Source: Candidatus Woesearchaeota archaeon (GTDB lineage: Archaea; Nanobdellota; Nanobdellia; Woesearchaeales; UBA525). Taken from it: a stretch of DNA of 12,569 nt. Made by a program: the position numbers and the translations under genes. Shown here one piece after another: positions 6,788 through 12,569 of this stretch (within the stretch, counting starts at the first letter, position 1; every line of letters starts with the position of its first letter). The DNA lies in contig JAAOYH010000059.1 in NCBI GenBank assembly GCA_018221245.1, positions 1 through 12,569 of the forward strand, given 5' to 3'. The notes under the pieces are model-generated. The model was given only the letters and a program-made list of their open reading frames with translations, was not told where the DNA came from and ran no database searches.

Positions 6788-7480
6788 ATGACAGATTCAT
6801 TAACAGAAATATGGGAGCAGAATATAGATAGAAAGTCTGCAAAGAGAAGAGCAGACATAGTTCTTTCTCAAATAAGAAAATACAACCCTAAAGCCAAAAA
6901 AGTTCTGGAATTGGGAGTTGGTCTTGGTTTTGTTTTGTCTCATTTCAAGAATTTTGAAAAATTTGGGCTGGATCTTGGAAAAGAGTACATAAAAGTTGCA
7001 AAAAGAATTGTTCCTGACGCTAATTTATTCGTCCAAAGCATGCACAACTTCAAAATAAAGGAGAAATTCGACGTGATATTCACAACAGATGAATGTATCA
7101 ATGAAATAAGGCCATATAGTAACTGGATAGCCACCTTCCGAAGGGCCCACGCACACCTCAATAAAAATGGATTATTTATTCTGGAAATGCCTACCAAACT
7201 ATATCTAGAAAATCATAAAAAACGAATAGTGAAACTTGAAGAAACACCCTCGGGATTCATCTATGACAACACCTACGTTAAAGGAAATCGGCTTTCGTGG
7301 GACACAGTGTTTTTCAAAAAACTCAAAAACGGTCTTTACAGGGTTGAAAAAGACAATTATGACGAGTTCATATACCCCGTAAAAAAAGTGAATGCTGACC
7401 TAAAAAAGAAATTCGAAATTCTAAGAACCCAATACTTTAACAAAAAAGAAAACGTCATTCTCGTCTGCAAGAAGAGATAA
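6788..7480 (+). CDS. Class I SAM-dependent methyltransferase, substrate unknown
   Basis: The 230-residue soluble protein has a Rossmann-type methyltransferase fold. Motif I is KVLELGVGLGFVLSHF (38-53), the glycine-rich SAM loop. The acidic residue of strand 2 is Asp62 in FGLDLG. A post-I segment FDVIFTTDECINEI (94-107) and LNKNGLFILEMP (124-135) correspond to strands 4 and 5. The C-terminal half is Lys-rich with FIYDNTYVKGN and a run of basic residues near 198-205. I cannot name a substrate; small-molecule, lipid and protein acceptors are all open. Its base composition differs from neighbours: 16 of 60 bases are G or C at 7381-7440, against 30 of 60 at 2701-2760 in the helicase. This suggests recent acquisition. 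The SprT-like gene follows after 33 bases with no clear TATA box and may share the transcript. Confidence 0.83.
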   Translation: MTDSLTEIWEQNIDRKSAKRRADIVLSQIRKYNPKAKKVLELGVGLGFVLSHFKNFEKFGLDLGKEYIKVAKRIVPDANLFVQSMHNFKIKEKFDVIFTTDECINEIRPYSNWIATFRRAHAHLNKNGLFILEMPTKLYLENHKKRIVKLEETPSGFIYDNTYVKGNRLSWDTVFFKKLKNGLYRVEKDNYDEFIYPVKKVNADLKKKFEILRTQYFNKKENVILVCKKR

Positions 7481-7513
7481 CGCAGAAAACCAGATAAACC
7501 CCTTGGGAAATAG

Positions 7514-8209
7514 ATGTCCATGCGTCCTTCAACTCTAGGAAAGCAGGCCTACAAAGAGCTTTATGGCAAAGAGCCCAAGCACAAGATAATCGTATCGTAT
7601 CACGCAAGATTCTCCGATTACAACGCGAACATTAGAATGTCTGCAAGAGAGATAAAGTTCAACCTTTCAAGAAAGTTCGAGAAATGCGAACCTGAGATTC
7701 AGAAAGGCGTGATGCAATTCCTCCTAAACAGGATGAAGAAGACCAAGATTCAGTCGGACAACATAGACCTTTACAACACATTCATCAAGAAGATGTCTGA
7801 TTTTGCGCCTGTTACAGAGACTGAGGATGTTTTAGAAGAGAGTTTCTGGAGAGTTAATGAAACATATTTCCACGGGATGATGTCTCTCCCCAACCTGAAG
7901 TGGGGTAACAGGAGCAGGGCACTCCTAGGGACTTACACATATGCCACAGACTTCATAATGATCTCTAGAATACTTGAAGATGCACCAGTAGAAGTTCTAG
8001 ACTCTGTAATGTACCACGAGATGCTACACAAAAAGCACAAGTTCTCGTGCAAAGCAGGACGAACGCATTCTCACACGCCTGCTTTCAAGAAAGACGAAGC
8101 AAGGTTCAAGCCTAAAAACATTGAACAAATTCTACATCGGTTCCTCAGAGGGCAGAAAGCCAGACCCGCAAAGAAGAGTTTTGTTTCTAGAGTTATGGGT
8201 TGGGATTAA
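7514..8209 (+). CDS. SprT-like zinc metalloprotease
   Basis: The 231-residue protein has VMYHEMLHKKH with the HExxH zinc and catalytic motif at 168-172, followed after about 13 residues by HSHTPAFKKDEARF (185-198), where His187 is a likely third zinc ligand. That short second element after HExxH is characteristic of the SprT/Spartan group, which in eukaryotes cleaves proteins crosslinked to DNA. Extending that role to this archaeal protein is inference only. The preceding segment LLGTYTYATDFIMISRIL (137-154) fits the strand and edge before the catalytic helix. The N-terminal 60 residues are basic with no signal peptide, so the protein is probably cytosolic, and the C-terminus is basic, compatible with nucleic-acid binding. 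No strong TATA box is seen, so it is probably read from the upstream methyltransferase transcript. Confidence 0.82.
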   Translation: MSMRPSTLGKQAYKELYGKEPKHKIIVSYHARFSDYNANIRMSAREIKFNLSRKFEKCEPEIQKGVMQFLLNRMKKTKIQSDNIDLYNTFIKKMSDFAPVTETEDVLEESFWRVNETYFHGMMSLPNLKWGNRSRALLGTYTYATDFIMISRILEDAPVEVLDSVMYHEMLHKKHKFSCKAGRTHSHTPAFKKDEARFKPKNIEQILHRFLRGQKARPAKKSFVSRVMGWD

Positions 8210-8213
8210 ATAT
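8206..8213 (+). promoter_or_regulatory. TATA box overlapping the stop codon of the SprT-like gene
   Basis: TTAAATAT is centred 25.5 bases before the ATG at 8235 and includes the TAA stop of the upstream gene at 8207-8209. It predicts a leaderless message starting at 8235 and decides the start of the next gene. Confidence 0.65.
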
Positions 8214-8234
8214 CAGTTGTCATTTCCAATTTAT

Positions 8235-8756
8235 ATGTCTAGAATAACCCATAGAGGAAAGGAAGAGGAATTACCTTATAGCTTTGCAGATATGATGACT
8301 GATCCTACAGCAAAGTTCGTCCTCTGGATTCATGATAAACCTCGGAACGAATTGGAAGAGTATAGCATGGAAGAGTTCGGAAGAACACCTCATTTTCCTT
8401 TTGCGGTAAATTATGGAACTGGCCCCACGACATTAAGGTCATTAAGGCCTTTCTTTATGACAGAAGAATCATTTCTCACCAGAAAGGAATATGATGGTGA
8501 TATCTACCTGTTGGACTTCACTTTAGAAGATAAAATATTCAGGCACACCTCAAACTATTCTCGTGCATTATGGAGCGAGATAGATAAAATTTCTAGGAGT
8601 TACGATTTGCATCTTGATAGAGGTTATTCCGAACTTTTTGATGAGCTCACCACTTCAGGATACGAGATAGACTATGCCCTCAACAGATTACCCACTCTTG
8701 ATATGCATGATAGACATCCACGACTTCAAGAATATCTCAAGAACCATTCTGAATAA
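8235..8756 (+). CDS. Orphan soluble protein, function unknown
   Basis: The 173-residue protein begins MSRITHRGKEEELPYSF. It is rich in charged and aromatic residues, has no cysteine, no membrane helix, no signal peptide, and no catalytic motif I recognise. Notable stretches are KFVLWIHDKPRNELEEYSME, HFPFAVNYGTGP and GDIYLLDFTLEDKIF, which read as alternating strands and loops, followed by a largely helical C-terminal third. The longer open frame from 8121 would overlap the SprT-like gene by 89 bases; the TATA box at 8206-8213 argues for the ATG at 8235. It converges on the HExxH gene with a nine-base gap. The position between two zinc-protease-like genes is the only functional hint, and it is weak. 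Confidence 0.7.
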   Translation: MSRITHRGKEEELPYSFADMMTDPTAKFVLWIHDKPRNELEEYSMEEFGRTPHFPFAVNYGTGPTTLRSLRPFFMTEESFLTRKEYDGDIYLLDFTLEDKIFRHTSNYSRALWSEIDKISRSYDLHLDRGYSELFDELTTSGYEIDYALNRLPTLDMHDRHPRLQEYLKNHSE

Positions 8757-8765
8757 ATATGATAT

Positions 8766-9563
8766 TTACTCACATCTCGCTATTGTTCTGTCTAATATCC
8801 TAGACTGAACTTTAGAAACAATGAGATCTAGAGAGTTTTCCTTGTCTACTGAATCTCTCATATCGTATGCGTAATTCTGCGCTTCAATTTTTGACCAAGT
8901 ACCTTCGAGACTATTGCCCATTCCCATGTGCCTTACAAACTCTGCCAGGTTTGCCCTGACCTCCCCCGCGTTGTGAAATACATCAGGAGTCAAATCATCA
9001 ATATTAGAATAATCTATCACAACAGATCTTCCTACTTTCATACCGTACATCGCATCTTTTGAATGTATAGTCTCATGATGAAGCAAACTCTCAGAATAAT
9101 TTCTAGTTGTCATGTCAGGGTATCCATTCGGACGGTCGAACAGGAACTGTGTAGCAAATACAGGGTGGGGAAACATTTTTCCATATATCTCGGGAATATA
9201 CAGCACAAATCCTCTTGGTTTGGAAAATTCTGCTTCTACACCTCCATTCTTAGATTTCCATATTCTCTTAATCAACTTATCAGTGTCATAAGGTGGAGGA
9301 ATATCCTTCCTCTTCACATTAGGAAGATATAGTATCTTTGGCACAGCCTTACAGGGATTATCCTCAAGCCAACCATCTAGATACTCCTGCCTCAAGCCAG
9401 GTTCGGCTTTAGCCTCTTCATAGGAAACCACGCAGAGCGGAATCAAGTCTGGAATAAAAAAGGGTGTGTCCCTCGCAGCCGTCCAGCGGACGTTTGGGGG
9501 TTGAGAAGGAAATGCGCTCTTCTCAGCCGCAGGGACACGGGCGATGATGACCACCACCTCCAC
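8766..9563 (-). CDS. Putative zinc metallopeptidase with HExxH and downstream Glu, family not recognised
   Basis: Numbered from the GTG at 9563, the product has 265 residues. LLHHETIHSKD carries HExxH at about 163-167, and 33-40 residues later GEVRANLAEFVRHMG offers Glu201 or Glu208 as a third zinc ligand, the gluzincin layout. Before the motif is a domain of roughly 150 residues with a proline-rich early part and VPKILYLPN and FVLYIPEIYGKMFPHPV strands. It is not SprT-like, since no histidine-based third element follows closely. No membrane helix or clear signal peptide is visible. The start is uncertain: a TTG at 9578 opens the frame, but the TATA box at 9589-9596 puts transcription near 9566, favouring the leaderless GTG at 9563. 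It converges on the orphan gene and diverges from nop5. The substrate is unknown. Confidence 0.72.
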   Translation of the reverse strand: MEVVVIIARVPAAEKSAFPSQPPNVRWTAARDTPFFIPDLIPLCVVSYEEAKAEPGLRQEYLDGWLEDNPCKAVPKILYLPNVKRKDIPPPYDTDKLIKRIWKSKNGGVEAEFSKPRGFVLYIPEIYGKMFPHPVFATQFLFDRPNGYPDMTTRNYSESLLHHETIHSKDAMYGMKVGRSVVIDYSNIDDLTPDVFHNAGEVRANLAEFVRHMGMGNSLEGTWSKIEAQNYAYDMRDSVDKENSLDLIVSKVQSRILDRTIARCE

Positions 9564-9588
9564 CCACTGTGTATGCAAAAGCTCTTAG

Positions 9589-9596
9589 CTTATATA
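9589..9596 (-). promoter_or_regulatory. TATA box of the HExxH gene
   Basis: The minus-strand TATATAAG is centred 29.5 bases before the GTG at 9563 and only 14.5 bases before the TTG at 9578. The TTG therefore cannot lie within this transcript, which argues for the shorter protein. Confidence 0.6.
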
Positions 9597-9725
9597 GTTT
9601 TTCGTCGTCGAGAAACTAGTTTTTTTGCACTACTCTGGAAAAGAGAAACGAACATCGTGTGCTATGTTAAGAAGCAGAGGTTCTTGCCCAGAATCTTTAG
9701 GCAGATGGAGACCTTCAGGGCATGG

Positions 9726-9733
9726 TTTATAAA
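9726..9733 (+). promoter_or_regulatory. TATA box of the nop5-flpA operon
   Basis: TTTATAAA is centred 26.5 bases before the ATG at 9756, so the mRNA should be leaderless. This sets the nop5 start and excludes the 85-residue upstream extension that the open frame would otherwise allow. Confidence 0.75.
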
Positions 9734-9755
9734 CACCTTAAGTACCCCTGTAGAA

Positions 9756-10556
9756 ATGCCAAAGCTAGAACACGTAACAGGGACTGTAGAGTACCAAGAA
9801 GGAGGCCTTCCGAAGGCTTTGCAGAGCCTGAATGAGCGCTTGCCAGAGCTAAAGAAGCAGATCAGAATAGCAAGCATGAAGCGCGCAAAAGAGACAATCA
9901 GCGAGAGCGCTTCTGCAGATGATGTCATCATAGATATGGTTGGCACAATCAGTTCTTTAGACAAAGCAGCTCATGGTTTAGTAAAAAGATTGAGAGATGG
10001 ATACGCACTTTACGATCCTGAACTAGAACACTCCATTAAAGACCATGAGATGTTCGCTAACAAGGTACTCGAACGTCCAGAAAGAAGCAAAGGAATGGGT
10101 GGAAACCTAGCTCAAGAAGATATCGACGCATTACTAGACCTTGCAGCAACAGTACAATCACTCTACGCACAAAGAGAACGAATCAAGGAGTATCTAGACA
10201 AGAGAATGAAAGACATCGCGCCGAACACCACCTATGTAGCAGGAGCGATGATAGGAGCACAACTGATAGCATTAGCAAAAAGTCTGAGAAGACTCGCGAT
10301 GATGCCTGCCGGAACTGTGCAGCTATTAGGTGCAGAGACTGCGCTCTTCAGACATCTCAGGAACAGAAATGCACGACCTCCTAAACACGGAATCATATTC
10401 AACCACCCGTTATTACAAAAGGCCCCTTTCAAGAGACGAGGCAAAGTAGCCACCACTTTAGCAGACCAGATAAGCATAGCAGCCAGAGTTGATTTCTTCA
10501 AAGGAGAATTCGTAGGAGATACTCTTCGAAAGAAGGTGGAGGAGGTTGCCAAATGA
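9756..10556 (+). CDS. nop5: Nop5 (Nop56/58-like), scaffold of the C/D-box RNA methylation complex
   Basis: Nop5 bridges fibrillarin and the L7Ae-bound guide RNA in the archaeal C/D ribonucleoprotein that places 2'-O-methyl groups on rRNA and tRNA. The 266-residue protein has a helical coiled-coil section (about 60-155, including DLAATVQSLYAQRERIKEYL) followed by the NOP domain: NTTYVAGAMIGAQLIALAKS (157-176), AGTVQLLGAETALFRHLRNR (185-204) and FNHPLLQKAPFKRRGK (215-230). The N-terminal fibrillarin-binding domain is reduced to about 50 residues, against over 100 in long archaeal forms; short forms of similar size are, to my knowledge, also found in Archaeoglobus. Translation is coupled to flpA by an ATGA overlap. 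The gene for L7Ae is not in the window. Confidence 0.94.
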   Translation: MPKLEHVTGTVEYQEGGLPKALQSLNERLPELKKQIRIASMKRAKETISESASADDVIIDMVGTISSLDKAAHGLVKRLRDGYALYDPELEHSIKDHEMFANKVLERPERSKGMGGNLAQEDIDALLDLAATVQSLYAQRERIKEYLDKRMKDIAPNTTYVAGAMIGAQLIALAKSLRRLAMMPAGTVQLLGAETALFRHLRNRNARPPKHGIIFNHPLLQKAPFKRRGKVATTLADQISIAARVDFFKGEFVGDTLRKKVEEVAK

Positions 10557-11197
10557 GCCTCCCAAACACCAAAATAGACAGGCGAAGCATCCTCACCAAA
10601 GGACTCACAAAAACTCAGCACTTCGACAGAGAACGCAGAGTAGGAGACTGGCGAATCCTCGACCCGAAACACAGCAAGCTTGGCGCTGCGTTGATGAAAG
10701 GATGCCAGCAGTTCGGAATAACCGAAGGGTGCTCAGTCCTATACCTAGGAGCAAGCCACGGCTATACCCCCAGCTATGTCTCAGACATGGTAGGGGCTAA
10801 AGGAACCGTATATTGTGTAGAGTTCGCACCACAAGTCGCTCGAGATCTGGTATTCCTCTGCGAAGACAGAGAGAACATGATACCTGTTGTTGCAGACGCT
10901 AACCAGCCAGATACATATTCAGATTTAATCACAGGAGTAGATGTATTATTCCAAGATGTCAGCCAGCGAAACCAAGTAGAAATCTTCCTGAAGAACCTGA
11001 CTCTCTATGTGAAGCCAAGAGGATTCGGCATGCTTGCCGTCAAGGCAAGGAGTATAGATGTCCTGAAGAAACCGCAAGACATTTTCAAGGAGATTAGGAA
11101 GGAGTTTGAGTCTTCTGATGATTTTGTAATAGTTGATTACAGAGAGCTACAGCCCTTCGAGAAGGACCACGCGTTCTTCGTCGTGAAGAAGAAGTAG
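10553..11197 (+). CDS. flpA: Fibrillarin-like rRNA/tRNA 2'-O-methyltransferase
   Basis: This SAM-dependent enzyme methylates ribose 2'-hydroxyls on rRNA and tRNA at sites chosen by C/D guide RNAs; Nop5 recruits it. The 214-residue protein has the short archaeal N-terminus with GDWRILDPKHSKLGAALMKG, SAM motif I VLYLGASHGYTPSYVSD (63-79), the acidic partner in VYCVEF, the catalytic-region LFQDVSQRNQ (with the conserved Asp) and the C-terminal KDHAFFVVKKK, which includes the conserved His and Lys. Length is normal for archaeal fibrillarin. The ATG at 10553 overlaps the nop5 TGA as ATGA, so the two subunits are translated from one mRNA in this order, as in many archaea. Confidence 0.97.
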   Translation: MSLPNTKIDRRSILTKGLTKTQHFDRERRVGDWRILDPKHSKLGAALMKGCQQFGITEGCSVLYLGASHGYTPSYVSDMVGAKGTVYCVEFAPQVARDLVFLCEDRENMIPVVADANQPDTYSDLITGVDVLFQDVSQRNQVEIFLKNLTLYVKPRGFGMLAVKARSIDVLKKPQDIFKEIRKEFESSDDFVIVDYRELQPFEKDHAFFVVKKK

Positions 11198-11200
11198 AAA

Positions 11201-11208
11201 TCTTTAAG
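11201..11208 (+). promoter_or_regulatory. Probable TATA box of the lemA gene
   Basis: TCTTTAAG begins just after the flpA stop codon and is centred 27.5 bases before the ATG at 11232. The spacing is as expected for a leaderless start; the sequence is a moderate match to the consensus. Confidence 0.55.
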
Positions 11209-11231
11209 AAGCTAGTCGGCACACACACTGC

Positions 11232-11873
11232 ATGGCACGCAAGGTCAATTCATTTTGGAACAAGAACAAGTCATGGATCATCCCTGTTGGGATTGTTGTA
11301 GTACTATTCCTATTTCTACTGATGTGGTTCGTAGGATCATACAATGGACTAATATCTACAAGGGAGAATGTCTACACTCAATGGGCGAATGTAGAGACAC
11401 AGTATCAGAGGCGGGCAGACCTAATACCTAATTTGGTAGAGACAGTATCTGCATTCGCGACTCAAGAGAGAACAGTCTTTGAAGAAGTCACAACTGCACG
11501 TGCTAGTGTAGGAAAGATACAGCTCTCGGCTGAAGACCTATCAGACCCCGTCAAGGTGAAAGCCTTCGCAGACGCACAGGCACAGCTAGGTGGTGCTCTG
11601 ACTAAACTTTTAGCTGTTGCAGAGAACTATCCGCAGCTTAAGAGCGGCGAGAACTTCCTGGCACTCCAGAGCCAACTAGAAGGCACAGAGAACAGGATCG
11701 CTGTCTCCAGGAGAGATTACAACGAGGCAGTCAAGGTACTCAACATCCGTGTCCAAAGAATCCCTACCGTAATCATCGCGAATATGTTCGGATTCGACAA
11801 GGCGACACCGTTTGAGGCAGATGAGGGTGCGGAAACAGTCCCTGTAGTGGCCTTCCCAGAGATAACGGACTGA
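11232..11873 (+). CDS. lemA: LemA family membrane-anchored protein
   Basis: The 213-residue protein has a basic N-terminus (KNKSW), one membrane helix (about 14-34, very rich in V, L and F) and a long helical outer domain. Family signatures are YNGLISTRENVYTQWANVET (37-56), QRRADLIPNLVETV (59-72), YPQLKSGENFLALQSQLE (133-150) and TENRIAVSRRDYNEAV (152-167). LemA proteins form helical bundles anchored to the membrane; their role is not settled in bacteria or archaea. The C-terminus, after NMFGFDKATPFEADEGAE, is a short acidic tail, common for the family. The gene overlaps the next one by a single base (TGATG), so translation is probably coupled. In bacteria lemA often sits with genes for TPM-domain or M48 membrane proteases; here its partner is a small membrane protein instead. 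Confidence 0.94.
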   Translation: MARKVNSFWNKNKSWIIPVGIVVVLFLFLLMWFVGSYNGLISTRENVYTQWANVETQYQRRADLIPNLVETVSAFATQERTVFEEVTTARASVGKIQLSAEDLSDPVKVKAFADAQAQLGGALTKLLAVAENYPQLKSGENFLALQSQLEGTENRIAVSRRDYNEAVKVLNIRVQRIPTVIIANMFGFDKATPFEADEGAETVPVVAFPEITD

Positions 11874-12187
11874 TGGAAGCCGCACTCACGCTCGAGTATG
11901 GCCTTTTCTTACTTTCTGTGGTCATAACCGCGTTGGGTCTTGTCACGTTAGGAGGCCTCGCCAAAACCGTCTTTGGGAGAAGAAACTATCCAACTCTCAA
12001 GAATAAGCTCGCGATGTTTCCCATATTTATCTTGGCCATAATCTTTATCGGTTGGTTCTCGGAAAAACTTCAGATAGGCATCTTCGAATACCTCCAGCAG
12101 AACACGGCAACAAGCCTTTCAGGGCTCGCGATTGCTGTTACTGTCGCTTGGATTCTCTATGACTGGGTACTTTGGAGAAAAAAGTAA
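11873..12187 (+). CDS. Small three-helix membrane protein, function unknown, coupled to lemA
   Basis: The 104-residue protein has three predicted membrane helices at about 9-31, 46-62 and 82-101. A basic loop (GRRNYPTLKNK, 35-45) lies between the first two, and an amphipathic stretch (FSEKLQIGIFEYLQQN) between the second and third; the C-terminus is WRKK. By the positive-inside rule the first loop and the C-terminus would be cytoplasmic. The start codon shares its A with the lemA stop (TGATG), which strongly suggests co-expression and perhaps a physical complex. I recognise no family and no catalytic residues. Confidence 0.78.
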   Translation: MEAALTLEYGLFLLSVVITALGLVTLGGLAKTVFGRRNYPTLKNKLAMFPIFILAIIFIGWFSEKLQIGIFEYLQQNTATSLSGLAIAVTVAWILYDWVLWRKK

Positions 12188-12196
12188 GTTTTCGGA

Positions 12197-12478
12197 TTAG
12201 TTATCAGGAAACATAGGAATTGAACAGGGCATATCCTTGAAAGGTTTAGGATTTTTTATTTCAGGGACATTGCACTTCGTCGTGACATACACATCATAGA
12301 AGGTGTCATTGTGCTGAAAAAGTTTTGGTGGGAAGCAGTCCTCAGGAGTCATACGATCCATCTCTATCTTCCATGAACCCCCATATTGCTCAATATTCCT
12401 CACGTACATATGAATGTCAGCAACGTCTATACAGTATCTTGTGATATACGTAGCCATCGCTTCATCTCTTCCGGACAT
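12197..12478 (-). CDS. Small cysteine-containing orphan protein
   Basis: The 93-residue protein begins MSGRDEAMATYITRYC. It has cysteines at 16, 48, 69 and 85, is rich in aromatic, Met and Pro residues, and ends in PCSIPMFPDN. No membrane helix, signal peptide or known motif is apparent; the cysteine spacing is too wide for a standard zinc knuckle. The start at 12478 is supported by a TATA-like octamer centred 24.5 bases upstream, the same layout as its neighbours. It converges on the small membrane-protein gene with a gap of nine bases. Without homologues the coding call rests mainly on the promoter and the fit in the gap. Confidence 0.58.
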   Translation of the reverse strand: MSGRDEAMATYITRYCIDVADIHMYVRNIEQYGGSWKIEMDRMTPEDCFPPKLFQHNDTFYDVYVTTKCNVPEIKNPKPFKDMPCSIPMFPDN

Positions 12479-12498
12479 GAAGTTCGGGATTCGATTTT

Positions 12499-12506
12499 AA
12501 TTTAAG
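12499..12506 (-). promoter_or_regulatory. TATA-like box of the small orphan gene
   Basis: The minus-strand CTTAAATT is centred 24.5 bases before the ATG at 12478. The same AT-rich patch (12493-12508) could also serve a rightward promoter for something beyond the window edge. Confidence 0.5.
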
Positions 12507-12569
12507 AAACTATGCTATCCTACGACATATCGTCAGAAATGCGGTGTGTCCTATGGGGCTGTTTGTGGG

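Larger units (their letters stand above)
9564..9755. other. Divergent intergenic region between the HExxH gene and nop5
   Basis: These 192 bases hold two core promoters, facing left (9589-9596) and right (9726-9733). A run of seven T at about 9620-9626 lies between them. I looked on both strands for C/D boxes, a tRNA fold and a small open frame with its own promoter and found none convincing. An open frame reads through from 9501 into nop5 without a stop, but it has no promoter-consistent start. Confidence 0.5.

Noticed and set aside
8121..8234. 38-residue extension of the orphan protein overlapping the SprT-like gene
   Set aside because: The overlap would be 89 bases in another frame, and the TATA box at 8206-8213 predicts transcription beginning at 8235.
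9541..9570. ATGATGA box C-like sequence as a C/D RNA
   Set aside because: No CTGA follows within a plausible distance on the plus strand, and the bases encode the start of the HExxH protein on the other strand.
9501..9755. 85-residue extension of Nop5
   Set aside because: It overlaps the divergent HExxH gene and its promoter region, shows no Nop5 similarity, and lies mostly upstream of the nop5 TATA box.
12512..12569. Possible start of a plus-strand gene running off the right edge
   Set aside because: Nineteen open codons with ATGs at 12512 and 12539 are too few to judge, and the nearby AT-rich patch is already explained by the minus-strand promoter.
1..12569. CRISPR arrays, insertion sequences and tandem repeats
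   Set aside because: I saw no regularly spaced repeats, no transposase and no terminal inverted repeats; the only mobile element supported is the intein.

Overview
The window looks like a piece of an archaeal chromosome. It carries an archaeal/eukaryotic-type glycyl-tRNA synthetase, an archaeal release factor aRF1, and the archaeal C/D-box methylation pair Nop5 and fibrillarin. Most genes have a TATA-like box centred about 26 bases before the chosen start codon, which predicts leaderless mRNAs. Compact spacing, ATGA stop/start overlaps, a short Nop5 and many small orphan proteins would fit a small-genome lineage such as the DPANN archaea. That placement is an inference; no rRNA is present to test it.

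Left part (1-4031): a tRNA-Phe gene on the minus strand; an intergenic stretch with a strong inverted repeat that may be a structured RNA; a small one-helix membrane protein; then a plus-strand run of glycyl-tRNA synthetase, a DEAD-box RNA helicase with an Arg/Gly-rich tail, and a hypoxanthine-type DNA glycosylase that overlaps the helicase stop codon.

Middle (4013-6634, minus strand): the aRF1 gene, whose reading frame is interrupted by a 498-residue intein placed directly after the catalytic GGQ motif. The intein has intact splice-junction residues, two LAGLIDADG endonuclease motifs with their acidic residues, and an extra XRE-type helix-turn-helix domain. This is the most striking object in the window: every stop codon read by this factor would depend on protein splicing first.

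Right of centre (6788-9563): an AT-rich SAM-dependent methyltransferase, a SprT-like zinc protease, an orphan 173-residue protein, and a convergent second HExxH protein of unknown family. This block looks more accessory than its flanks.

Right part (9756-12478): the nop5-flpA operon for 2'-O-methylation of RNA, a lemA gene overlapping a gene for a three-helix membrane protein, and a small cysteine-containing orphan on the minus strand. The last 90 bases show no gene that can be confirmed.
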